A DNA stretch of 64,000 bases from Larkinella punicea (lineage in GTDB: Bacteria; Bacteroidota; Bacteroidia; Cytophagales; Spirosomataceae): assembly GCF_003334855.1 (NCBI RefSeq), contig NZ_QOWE01000001.1, positions 124,001 through 188,000 of the forward strand, given 5' to 3'. Positions 17,023-25,633 of this stretch are shown here, in pieces. Below the pieces are notes generated by a model. The model saw nothing but the letters and a program-made list of their open reading frames with translations. It ran no database searches and was not told the origin of the DNA. The position numbers were made by a program, and so were the translations under genes. Each line of letters begins with the position of its first letter. The stretch's first letter is position 1.

Positions 17023-19038
17023 TTACCGAACCGGAAACAGCCTGAGCAGGGCCACTCCATGATGCCGGATGTCGGTTTTAAATGTCCTTTCAAACACACC
17101 AAGATCCTTTTGCCGCCACACATCGCGCAGCCGGTAGTTACTTTTCAGTCCCGCTTTAGCCAGGTCAAATGTAAAGGTTTTAGCCGTCTCATTACCCCAG
17201 CGAAAATACGATTCGGGGGTTTTGCCATACTCCGCAACGTTGAACAGGCCTACCGCAAACGAGCCGTCTTCCAGCGGTTTGAGCCAGATTTGTACGCCAT
17301 TTTCAGTCGAAACCAACCGGGCCGATTTCCCCAGCGGGTCCTGATTGATTTCAATGACCTCATCGTTGGTTAGTAAATTTAGCGTAAATACGTCCAGTTG
17401 CTCGATGGGGCAACCAATCAGCAAGGGCGCTGACAGTAAGCTAAATAGACTCACGTGGCTGTATTGCTCGTCGGGTGTCAAGCGGGTCGGATGAAGTTCA
17501 GGACCCGTGGATACATTGCCCAAAATCATCATGTCGGGGTCGTTCCAGTGGCCGGGGCCGTTGTAGGGTGCCCACTTGTCGAGCGTAAACGCCAGTTGGT
17601 ACAGGCTCGTCCAGCTATCCCGAATATCGGGGCCGGTCCGATACATATTCGATAACCGCATCCAGTCGGTCACGTTGGCAAACGGGGCCGAGTTGGACAA
17701 ACTGAACACAATATCCCGGCCCGATTGCCGCAGCGCTGTCGACATTCGTTCGGTCGAGTTCACATCGATTCGCCAGTCGTATTTCAGGAAATCAATGCCC
17801 CATTCGGCCATCTGCCGGGCGTCTTCGGTTTCAAACCGATAGGGGGCGATGTGATTAAACGCGCGTCGGTTTACCATGATCGACTCATGCGATTCTCCGC
17901 CCTTTGCAAAATCGGAGGAAGCCCCAACATAACCGCCGTAACTGGAAATATAAGGCGTCGAATACAGCCCCGCTTTCAAGCCCAGCGCGTGAATGTAATC
18001 CACCATTTCCTTGAAATCCGGAAACTTTTCGTTGGGCTGCAGGGCGTTCAGTGGCCCAGCCCGGACGCCCTGCCAGGCATCGTCGATGTTGATGTAGGTC
18101 CAGCCGTGGTTGATCAGCCCCATTTTGACCATCGCGTCGGCCGATGCAATAACCTTTTCCCGGTCAATCCGCGTTTCCCACGAATTCCAGCCGTTCCAAC
18201 CAATGGGTGGCGTCAGCGCAATCGTATCGCCGATCCGGATCGTTACGTGCCGGATCGCTTCGCCCAATGCATTTTTGGCTTTCAGCGTGGTTTTATACGT
18301 GCCGCGCTGGCTAACTTTTCCCGTAATGATGCCGGTTTTTCGATCCAGTTCCAGCCCGGTGGGCAAACCCGTGGCCGAAAAAAGCATCGGACGTTTTCCG
18401 GTCGTCGCAATCGTGTACAGAAACGGATTTCCGGGTGTGGCCCCTACAATTTTTGCAGAATTGATCCGGGGTTTTTCGCCCGGTTTGGGCGTCAGAATGT
18501 ATTTTTCGTCTGCGTTGGGAAGGTGTTCGGGTCGGTTTTCCCCCTTCATGATCAACTGCGCATTGGCCCAGTTGGCGTAGGTCCGTTTGTTGTTGGAACC
18601 CCCGACCGGATCGGTGATCAACAGGCCCAGTCGTTCGATCCCCGTCAGGTCCACCGTCACGTTCTGGGGAGCGTCGCCCACCTTCATTGCCCGGCTTTCA
18701 AAAAGGATTTTCCGGTCGCCGACGACGTAGAATTTGACCGGTATTTCTGTATTGCCCAGGTCATCGGCTCCAATCACGGCACTGAACCGCGTGGCATTTT
18801 TATTCAGGTAAAACGTCAGCACGCTAACGCTTTGCGCACCCACGCCCCGGCTGAAATACGTCCGGTTGATCCGCATCGAATCGTTGCTGTAATTTCGTTT
18901 CGCCGTCACCGGACGAATGCCTTCGGAAAACGTTTGAATCAGCAGATCATCCAGCCAAACCGTACTTGTCTTTTGCGCATACGTTGCGGTTGCGATAAAC
19001 AGACATAAAACCGTAAACGACTTTGACATTGTAGGCAT
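17023..19038 (-). CDS. GH27 alpha-galactosidase-like enzyme with N-terminal NPCBM domain (copy 1)
   Basis: A 671-residue exported enzyme. A signal peptide ends near TATAYAQ-type residues (starts at 19038 and 19029 are both possible). Residues ~25-150 are an NPCBM-like carbohydrate-binding domain, followed by a putative-Ig linker (~190-270). The GH27 TIM barrel begins at PPIGWNGWNSW; the nucleophile Asp421 lies in FLKYDWRID and the acid/base Asp in RTGPDIRDSW. A C-terminal antiparallel beta domain ends the protein. It should release terminal alpha-galactose (or alpha-GalNAc / beta-arabinopyranose). It is strongly similar to the adjacent upstream gene, pointing to a tandem duplication. Confidence 0.93.
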   Translation of the reverse strand: MPTMSKSFTVLCLFIATATYAQKTSTVWLDDLLIQTFSEGIRPVTAKRNYSNDSMRINRTYFSRGVGAQSVSVLTFYLNKNATRFSAVIGADDLGNTEIPVKFYVVGDRKILFESRAMKVGDAPQNVTVDLTGIERLGLLITDPVGGSNNKRTYANWANAQLIMKGENRPEHLPNADEKYILTPKPGEKPRINSAKIVGATPGNPFLYTIATTGKRPMLFSATGLPTGLELDRKTGIITGKVSQRGTYKTTLKAKNALGEAIRHVTIRIGDTIALTPPIGWNGWNSWETRIDREKVIASADAMVKMGLINHGWTYINIDDAWQGVRAGPLNALQPNEKFPDFKEMVDYIHALGLKAGLYSTPYISSYGGYVGASSDFAKGGESHESIMVNRRAFNHIAPYRFETEDARQMAEWGIDFLKYDWRIDVNSTERMSTALRQSGRDIVFSLSNSAPFANVTDWMRLSNMYRTGPDIRDSWTSLYQLAFTLDKWAPYNGPGHWNDPDMMILGNVSTGPELHPTRLTPDEQYSHVSLFSLLSAPLLIGCPIEQLDVFTLNLLTNDEVIEINQDPLGKSARLVSTENGVQIWLKPLEDGSFAVGLFNVAEYGKTPESYFRWGNETAKTFTFDLAKAGLKSNYRLRDVWRQKDLGVFERTFKTDIRHHGVALLRLFPVR

Positions 19039-19056
19039 GTTTGTGGTGTATTTAGA

Positions 19057-19133
19057 GCTTTCACTTTTTGCCCCGTTCCCCTAAAGGGGACTTGGACACG
19101 GTTGAGCCAGATGCTAAAAGTCCCCTTTAGGGC
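19057..19133. repeat. Dispersed palindromic repeat, copy A
   Basis: The arms CCCTAAAGGGGACT (19079-19092) and AGTCCCCTTTAGGG (19119-19132) flank a loop containing CTTGGACACGG and AGATGCTAAA. Related copies are at 29072, 33068 and 62575. The left flank keeps the CTTTTTGCCCC extension, but the right arm is cut short where it enters the 3' end of the upstream GH27 gene, whose TAA stop lies inside the repeat. Confidence 0.8.
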
Positions 19134-21166
19134 CGGGCCGTCGTTACGGATTTAGGGGTGTACGGAAACAACCGGAGCAAAACCACCCCGTGATGCCGAA
19201 TCTCGGTTTTGAATGTCCTTTCAAACACACCCAGATCCTTTTGCCGCCACACATCGCGCAGCCGGTAATTGCCTTTTAATCCTGCTTTCGCCAGATCAAA
19301 TGTATACGGTTTGGCCGTTTCATCACCCCAGCGAAAATACGATTCGGGGGTTTTGCCAAAGTCGCCGACGTTGAACAGCCCGACGGCAAACGAACCGTCT
19401 TCCAGCGGTTTGAGCCAGATTTGCACACCATTTTCAGTCAAAACCAGCCGGGCCGATTTCCCCAGCGGGTCCTGGTCAATTTCGATCACTTCGTCGTTGG
19501 TCAGCAAATTCAATGTAAACGCATCGAGCTGTTCAATCGGGCAACCGATGAGCAACGGAGCCGCCAGCAGACTGAATAAACTCACGTGGCTGTATTGTTC
19601 GTCGGGCGTCAGGCGCGTGGGGTGAAGCTGCGTTCCGGTGGTGACATTGCCCAGAATCATCATGTCGGGGTCGTTCCAGTGGCCGGGGCCGCCGTAGGGT
19701 GCCCACTTGTCGAGCGTAAAGGCCGAAACATAGAGGCTGTTCCAGCTATCCCGGATGTCGGGACCGGTGCGGTAACTATTCGTTAATCGAACCCAGTCGT
19801 TAACATTCGCAAACGGGGCCGAATTGGAAATGCTGTAAAAAATATCCCGGCCCGACTGCTTGAGGGCTGCCGACATTCGCTCGGCAGACGGTACGTCAAT
19901 CCGCCAGTCGTATTTGAGGTAATCGATTCCCCACGCGGCCAGTTGCCGGGCGTCCTGGGTTTCAAACCGGTATTTCCCGACGTAACGGAATGCGCGCTTG
20001 TTGGCCTGAATCGAATCGGGAAAATCGCCGTTTTCCAAATCGGAAGAACCGCCGATGTAACCCGCGTAACTCGTAATCATCGGCGTCGAGTATACGCCCA
20101 CTTTCAGCCCCAAACCGTGAATATAGTCCACCATTTCCCGGAATTTCGGAAACTTTTCGTTGGGCTGAATGGCGTTGAATTTTCCTCCGCGCTTGCCCTG
20201 CCAGGCGTCGTCGATGTTGATGTAGGTCCAGCCATGCTGGCTCAATCCCATTTTCACCATCGCATCAGCGGAGGCCACTACTTTCTCCTGATCGATGTTT
20301 CGGGCCCAGGAATTCCAGCCGTTCCAGCCAATCGGGGGCGTCAGCGCAATCGTATCGCCAATCTTTATTTTCAATAGTTTCGTCGCTTCGCCGTGTGCAT
20401 TTTTGGCGCGGATGGTCACGGGATACGTTCCGGGCAGCGACACTTTGCCTGTGATAATTCCCGTCTTTTCGTCCAGCAAAAGCCCCGTTGGTAGTCCTTT
20501 GGCCGAAAACCGCATCGGTCGTTCGCCCGTTGCCGCGATGGTATACAGAAATGGATTACCGGGCCTGGCTCCAAAAACCGCTGCCGAATTGATTCGGGGT
20601 GATGGGGCCGGAGCCGGGGTCAAAATGTACTTTTCATCCGAATTGGGAATGTTTTCAGGACGGTGACCCGCCAGCATGACCAGACGGGCATTGGCCCAGT
20701 TGGAATACAGTTTCGTCCGCCCCGCGTCATCGACCTTCACCAGAAGCCCCAGCCGTTTGATCCCGTTCAGCTTCACCGTGACGTTTTTGGGCACGTCGCC
20801 GAGCCGCATTTCACCGCTGTCGAACAGAATTTTCCGGTCGCCGATCACGTAAAAAGTATGCGGCAGTTCTTTAATTCCCTTGTCGTCAACGCCCACGGTT
20901 GCGGTAATTTCCGTCGCTTTTCCGTCCAGAAAAAACGCCAGAATGCTGGTCGCATTCACACCGACGCCCCGGTTAAAATACTGTCCGCGCATGACGATGG
21001 AATCACCAGCCGCCGTCGTTTTGGGCAACACCGCCGGAATGCCTTCCGAAAAGGATTTGATGGGTAAATCGTCCAGCCAGATTGCGCTGGTTTTCTGGGC
21101 GTTCGTGGCTGTAACACAACTAAATCCCCAGACCACGAGCAGCCAGAATCGCTTCGTCACGCTCAT
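19127..21166 (-). CDS. GH27 alpha-galactosidase-like enzyme with N-terminal NPCBM domain (copy 2)
   Basis: A 679-residue paralogue of the neighbouring GH27. The start at 21166 is preferred: it follows GAAGGATCA and gives a signal peptide (FWLLVVWGFSCVTATNAQ). The frame continues upstream but would overlap the GH92 gene. The layout is NPCBM (~30-155), Ig-like linker, then the GH27 barrel from PPIGWNGWNSW, with nucleophile Asp in YLKYDWRID and acid/base Asp in RTGPDIRDSW. The C-terminal domain is nearly identical to copy 1. The last residues (TPKSVTTARP) differ from copy 1 and lie in or next to a palindromic repeat that supplies the stop codon. It follows GH92 by 55 bases. Confidence 0.92.
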   Translation of the reverse strand: MSVTKRFWLLVVWGFSCVTATNAQKTSAIWLDDLPIKSFSEGIPAVLPKTTAAGDSIVMRGQYFNRGVGVNATSILAFFLDGKATEITATVGVDDKGIKELPHTFYVIGDRKILFDSGEMRLGDVPKNVTVKLNGIKRLGLLVKVDDAGRTKLYSNWANARLVMLAGHRPENIPNSDEKYILTPAPAPSPRINSAAVFGARPGNPFLYTIAATGERPMRFSAKGLPTGLLLDEKTGIITGKVSLPGTYPVTIRAKNAHGEATKLLKIKIGDTIALTPPIGWNGWNSWARNIDQEKVVASADAMVKMGLSQHGWTYINIDDAWQGKRGGKFNAIQPNEKFPKFREMVDYIHGLGLKVGVYSTPMITSYAGYIGGSSDLENGDFPDSIQANKRAFRYVGKYRFETQDARQLAAWGIDYLKYDWRIDVPSAERMSAALKQSGRDIFYSISNSAPFANVNDWVRLTNSYRTGPDIRDSWNSLYVSAFTLDKWAPYGGPGHWNDPDMMILGNVTTGTQLHPTRLTPDEQYSHVSLFSLLAAPLLIGCPIEQLDAFTLNLLTNDEVIEIDQDPLGKSARLVLTENGVQIWLKPLEDGSFAVGLFNVGDFGKTPESYFRWGDETAKPYTFDLAKAGLKGNYRLRDVWRQKDLGVFERTFKTEIRHHGVVLLRLFPYTPKSVTTARP

Positions 21167-21221
21167 TGATCCTTCGTTTTTACTACCCCTTTGGCCTTCC
21201 TGACCGGTATTTTCAGCATTT

Positions 21222-23612
21222 TCATTTTTCGGATTTTGACGACATCGACACCGGTGCCTGCTCCGGTTTACTGCCCCACGCTTTATTCGGTTTTCCACCC
21301 ATTTGCAGCCGCAGGGTTCCGCCGTTGACAACGGTTTCGTGCGTCACCCACGGCTGGTCGAGGGCTTTGCCGTTCACCTGTGCCGACTGGATGTAGAGGT
21401 TCCGGGGCGAGTTGTCTTTTGCTTCAATCACAAACTGCTTTCCCTTGTAATACCGGGGGTTAAGGTGAATCGTGATTTTGTTGAAAAGCGGGCTACTGAT
21501 TTCGTAAAATGGCTCGGGCGTCGTGCCACCGTTGGTCGAAAACAAACCGGTTTTCAGCAAAACCGACAAACTGCCCATCAAGCCCTGATCTTCGTCGCCA
21601 CTGTAGCCGAAATCAGGTGAAATACCGCTGTAGACTTTCTCGATGATCTGCCGCGTCCAGTGCTGGGTCAGCCAGGGCGAACCGGCGTAATTGAACAGAA
21701 AAGGCGTCTGCATGCAGGGCTGATTGCCGTAGTTGATAAACACCCGGCGCAACTCTTCCAGCGTCTCTTTGTCGTGCGATTTGCCCGACACGAAATCGTG
21801 TTTTTCGGCTTTCTCAAACGAACTGTTCAACTTGGCCGTAAAGGCTTCCCGACCGCCCATCAGGTTGATCAGGCCCTGCACATCGTGCGGCACAAACCAG
21901 GTGTATTGGGCCGCATTGCCTTCTTCCCAGCCGTTGTCATACCGCAAAATATCGGCGGGTTCACCCCACTTCCCGTCCAGCGTCCGGTTCCACATCCAGC
22001 CCAGTTCGGGGTTCCAGATGTTCTTATAATTTTCCGCCCGCTTCATAAACAGGCTGTAATCGTCGGTTTTGCCCAGTTTCTGCGCCATCTGCGCCAGCGT
22101 GTAATCCTGATAGGCGTATTCCAGCGTTTGGGTCGAACCGTCCTGATGAAAACCATAGCGGGTTTTGCCCATCGGGTGCGGCACATACCCTCGTTCCAGG
22201 TAAAATTCAAGACCGCCCCCTTTGAAGGTGTTGTGCTCATACCCCGCCTTGCTCATCATACCGCCGGGGAAGTGGTTTTTCCGCAAACCTTCGTAGGCTT
22301 TCTGGTGGTCGAAACCTTTGATTCCTTTCAGATACGCGCTGACAATGAAGGGAGTAGACGAAGCGCCTGTCATCACATAGGTGTAGTTGCCGCCCGCCGG
22401 TCCGCGCGGAATCAGCCCACCATCGTCGTACATCAGCAGCATCGAATTCACGAACGATTCCGTCACTTCGGGGTAAACCAGGTGCCAGAGCGTGTTGAGC
22501 GACCACTGCGCTCCCCACATCGAATCGAAATTGTGGTGATTGAATCGGGGTTTCCCGTTGGCATCCAGCGGAATCTGTTTGATGCGCCGTTCGGGACCGG
22601 TCATGTCACTGTATTTCCCGTTAACGTCCGAAATGATCCGTCGTCCCTGCAGCGCGTGCCACAAATCCGTGTAAAACCGGCTGCGTTCGGTTTCGGTGCC
22701 GCCCTGCACCTCGATCCGGCTCAGCCAGTTGTTCCAGTCGGTGCGGCTTTCCTGCACGGTTTTTTCAAAATCCCAATGCGGCAGTTCGGCCGTCAGGTTC
22801 AACCGGGCCTGTGCTTCGCTGACGTACGAAATCGCCACTTTCATTTTCCGGACGTCACCCGCCCCGGTTTTGAAACTGAGGTAGGCTCCCGTGCGTTCGC
22901 CCTCGATCAGGTCGCCGGGCGTTTCCAGTGTGCCGTTTCGCCAGCCCTTGAAGGACTCAAACGGTTTGTCAAAAACCGCCACGAAAAATACCGTCAGCGT
23001 TTTGGGCCGGCGAATGGTCGGAGCCATGATCGCGTAGCCTTCAATCTCCTGATTGCTAACCTTTTTCACGTATCCTTTCTGCGTATCGGATGGCCCCAGA
23101 AACGTCGAAAAATCAAACAGAATGTGGCTTTGGGCCGAGGCCGGAAAGGTGTATTGGTGAAAACCGACCCGGGTGGTCGAGGTTAGTTCGGCGGTAATTT
23201 TGTAACGATCCAGCACCACTTTATGATAACCGGCTTTGATGACTTCGCTGGCGTGCGAAAACGGCGAACCGTACTGCCCCGCGCCCAAATGCCCTTTAAA
23301 TTCTCCCGTCGTGGGCATCACCGGAATGCCCGACAACTGCCAGCCGTGGATGTGGCTGAAACACTTGATGCTGTCGAGGTGAAACCGGTAGCCCGCGTTC
23401 CAGTCGGCGTTGACGGCATTGTCGGGGCTCAAATTGACCATGCCGAACGGTCGGCTAGCCGAATTAAAAAAGAACCAGCGGGAGTTGGCCGCATCCACCA
23501 GCGGATTCACCAGATCGACCGGTTTTGGGGGTTCTGTCTGCGCCCAAGAAGGCGTTGTTCCGATTTCAAGAACAAGCAGAAACAGGAGACTATAGAAGGG
23601 GGATTTAAACAT
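21222..23612 (-). CDS. GH92-family alpha-mannosidase-like glycosidase
   Basis: A 796-residue exported enzyme; the chosen start puts FKSPFYSLLFLLVLEIG at the N terminus as a signal peptide (ATG at 23642 is also possible). Family marks are the opening VDLVNPLVDAANSRWFFFNSA, GWQLSGIPVMP, the (alpha/alpha)6-barrel segments NHHNFDSMWGAQWSLNTLWH and LIPRGPAGGNYTYVMTGA, and GYSGDEDQGLMGSLSVL near the end. GH92 enzymes are calcium-dependent exo-alpha-mannosidases, often acting on N-glycans or yeast mannan. The gene follows susD by about 120 bases with a hairpin between. It likely trims terminal mannose in the periplasm or at the surface. Confidence 0.93.
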   Translation of the reverse strand: MFKSPFYSLLFLLVLEIGTTPSWAQTEPPKPVDLVNPLVDAANSRWFFFNSASRPFGMVNLSPDNAVNADWNAGYRFHLDSIKCFSHIHGWQLSGIPVMPTTGEFKGHLGAGQYGSPFSHASEVIKAGYHKVVLDRYKITAELTSTTRVGFHQYTFPASAQSHILFDFSTFLGPSDTQKGYVKKVSNQEIEGYAIMAPTIRRPKTLTVFFVAVFDKPFESFKGWRNGTLETPGDLIEGERTGAYLSFKTGAGDVRKMKVAISYVSEAQARLNLTAELPHWDFEKTVQESRTDWNNWLSRIEVQGGTETERSRFYTDLWHALQGRRIISDVNGKYSDMTGPERRIKQIPLDANGKPRFNHHNFDSMWGAQWSLNTLWHLVYPEVTESFVNSMLLMYDDGGLIPRGPAGGNYTYVMTGASSTPFIVSAYLKGIKGFDHQKAYEGLRKNHFPGGMMSKAGYEHNTFKGGGLEFYLERGYVPHPMGKTRYGFHQDGSTQTLEYAYQDYTLAQMAQKLGKTDDYSLFMKRAENYKNIWNPELGWMWNRTLDGKWGEPADILRYDNGWEEGNAAQYTWFVPHDVQGLINLMGGREAFTAKLNSSFEKAEKHDFVSGKSHDKETLEELRRVFINYGNQPCMQTPFLFNYAGSPWLTQHWTRQIIEKVYSGISPDFGYSGDEDQGLMGSLSVLLKTGLFSTNGGTTPEPFYEISSPLFNKITIHLNPRYYKGKQFVIEAKDNSPRNLYIQSAQVNGKALDQPWVTHETVVNGGTLRLQMGGKPNKAWGSKPEQAPVSMSSKSEK

Positions 23613-23684
23613 GTTGAGGTGAATCTTATGCGTGTAGAGCAAGTTGTGTCCGATGACAAATCTACACGACTATCCTCTGGTTAT

Positions 23685-23712
23685 AAAGGGGAACGCAAAA
23701 CCGCTCCCCTTT
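23685..23712 (-). other. Hairpin between susD-like and GH92 genes
   Basis: An 8-bp stem AAAGGGGA/TCCCCTTT with a 12-base loop sits in the gap after susD. Hairpins at this point in such loci can lower expression of downstream enzymes relative to susCD. On the transcribed strand it is not followed by a T-run, so full termination is unlikely. Confidence 0.4.
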
Positions 23713-23731
23713 TTTGGCATTGGGTTATCGA

Positions 23732-25609
23732 TTAGTAGCCTTCGTTCTGTTTCATGGCCGGAAACGACAGGTCAATCTCGCCCTGCGGAATGGGTCGCAA
23801 ATAGTGAATGTCTTTGATGGTGTTGCTTTTGGCCGCCCAGGGATTGTATTTTTTCACCCGTTCGACCAGTTTGCCGGTTCGTTTCAGATCGAACCACCGG
23901 GAATATTCGCCCATGAGTTCGCGGGCGCGTTCGTCCAGAATCAGGTCGACCGAGATGTTGGCCGCCGTGGCGCGGTACGACACCGCTTCCAGCGATTTTA
24001 CATTGCCCGGATCTTTGGCACACAGCGGATCGGTCCCTTTTTTCACCAGCGCCCGGTCCAGCACTTTGTTGTAATAGACTTCAGCACCGCCCAGTTTTCC
24101 GTTTTTTGCCCCTTTCACCAGCGCTTCGGCCGCAATCAGATAGGCTTCCGCCGAGCGGAAAACCGCTTCGTTGAAGGTGCCAAATGCATCACCGTAGGCA
24201 ATACCGGGCTGCCAGAACTTCCACATCATCGGCTGGTCCGACGGAAAACCGCTCACGCTAACCGCACTGCCGTTCACAAAACCGTATCCTCCGCTAAACT
24301 CATCCAGATTCACCACCGAATAATTCTTCTTGCCGCCCAAATCGATGCCGCGTTCATTCAACGAGGTGGCCGGTTTGTTCCAGGGCCGGAAATACACGAC
24401 GGTATCGCCCGCTTTGATGTCAACTCTCAGATTCGGATTAACGACCGGCAAGGGTTTGAAACCGGTGACCGGCAATAAGGCATAGCCCACTTCCACAAAA
24501 TTATGATCGTATCGCGAATCATTTTCCGGATCGAACAACCGGTACATGGCCGGATTGGTAATGTGAAAAGGTTGGTGCCGGTTATAGTCCGACGTACGGC
24601 CTTTCGTGCCCGGATAGCCTTCACCACCACCGCCAAAAACCGAATGCAGGTTGTTGCCACCAGCCGCATCCACGGCAAAAGCCGGGTCGGTTTTGTTGGT
24701 CAGCACATCCGAATTGTATTGCACGGCAAACACAATTTCCGGATTCTTGTCGTTCTGAGCGCCGGTGTACTGTTTCAGCGGATTTTCGGAATGAACCGGG
24801 AACAGTTGGGTGTAGGCCGTCGCCAGTGGATAGGCTTCAATCACTTTATCGGCGTATTGCAGCGCCAGATCAAAATCGGCATTGCTCCCACCCAACGAAC
24901 TCTTGAAGTTCCAGCCCCTCGTCAGATACACCCGGGCCAGCAAAAACTGAGCGGCCCCTTTGGTGATCCTTCCGTAGTTGGAAGCGGTCACCGGCAATTT
25001 GGCTTCCGCATCGAGCAAATCATCAATAATCTGTTTGTATATCTCCGCCGAAGGCACCCGAATGGCTTCTTTGCTCGGGCTCAGCGATTCGGTCAGCGGC
25101 ATCGGCACATCGCCCCACTGCTGAACCAGATAGAAATAGGACAACGCCCGCAGGAATTTCGCTTCCGAAACCCGCGTGTCCTTCAGTGCAGTCGCCATCG
25201 TCGTGATGCCTTCGGCCCGGCTAATGGCCGTGTTGGTTCGGGCCACTTCGGCATACAGGAGCGTCCAGAGGCTTTGCAATTCCGCCAGCGTGGCATTCAG
25301 GCGCACGTCATATTGCTCCAGCGGACCGCCCGTGACGGCCGGCGTGGCAAATTTGGGGTCGCCGAAACCGCTCTGCGAAAAAATATCGGTGCCGTTCAAA
25401 ACCAGCGTCCGGTTCTGGTGGATATTCCGCAACAGGGAATAACAGGACCGAACCAGATCTTCGAAACCGGCTTCCGTTTTGTAGTATACGTCGGTGGTCA
25501 GGGTGGTAACCGGTTTTTCAACCAAAAATTCGTCTTTGCAGCCGGAAGCCACCATGCCAAGGAAGGCAAGGGACAGGGCCGTATATCGGATCGAGAGGAA
25601 AGGTCTCAT
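23732..25609 (-). CDS. SusD/RagB-family outer-membrane glycan-binding lipoprotein
   Basis: A 625-residue lipoprotein. The signal peptide ends with a lipobox (GMVASGC), so it is anchored by lipid, as expected for the lid of a SusCD transporter at the cell surface. The N-terminal helical region (FLVEKPVTTLTTDVYYKTEAGFEDLV) and TPR-like segments (AKFLRALSYFYLVQQWGDVPM) are diagnostic. The C-terminal SusD half ends RPIPQGEIDLSFPAMKQNEGY. It lies 24 bases downstream of the SusC gene, as in nearly all such pairs. It binds the oligosaccharide imported by its partner. Confidence 0.96.
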   Translation of the reverse strand: MRPFLSIRYTALSLAFLGMVASGCKDEFLVEKPVTTLTTDVYYKTEAGFEDLVRSCYSLLRNIHQNRTLVLNGTDIFSQSGFGDPKFATPAVTGGPLEQYDVRLNATLAELQSLWTLLYAEVARTNTAISRAEGITTMATALKDTRVSEAKFLRALSYFYLVQQWGDVPMPLTESLSPSKEAIRVPSAEIYKQIIDDLLDAEAKLPVTASNYGRITKGAAQFLLARVYLTRGWNFKSSLGGSNADFDLALQYADKVIEAYPLATAYTQLFPVHSENPLKQYTGAQNDKNPEIVFAVQYNSDVLTNKTDPAFAVDAAGGNNLHSVFGGGGEGYPGTKGRTSDYNRHQPFHITNPAMYRLFDPENDSRYDHNFVEVGYALLPVTGFKPLPVVNPNLRVDIKAGDTVVYFRPWNKPATSLNERGIDLGGKKNYSVVNLDEFSGGYGFVNGSAVSVSGFPSDQPMMWKFWQPGIAYGDAFGTFNEAVFRSAEAYLIAAEALVKGAKNGKLGGAEVYYNKVLDRALVKKGTDPLCAKDPGNVKSLEAVSYRATAANISVDLILDERARELMGEYSRWFDLKRTGKLVERVKKYNPWAAKSNTIKDIHYLRPIPQGEIDLSFPAMKQNEGY

Positions 25610-25633
25610 GGGAATTACGCGTTGATTTCGGGG

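Noticed and set aside
17725-19008. Long plus-strand open frame opposite GH27 copy 1
   Set aside because: It mirrors a well-supported enzyme on the minus strand; its translation is rich in Arg/His/Phe with no domain, typical of antisense frames in GC-rich genes.
21169-21331. Extended N terminus of GH27 copy 2
   Set aside because: The extra 55 residues overlap the GH92 gene, are Cys/Arg-rich and would bury the signal peptide.
21660-23186. 508-codon plus-strand open frame opposite GH92
   Set aside because: It lies fully inside a catalytic gene with intact family motifs, and its product has no recognisable feature.
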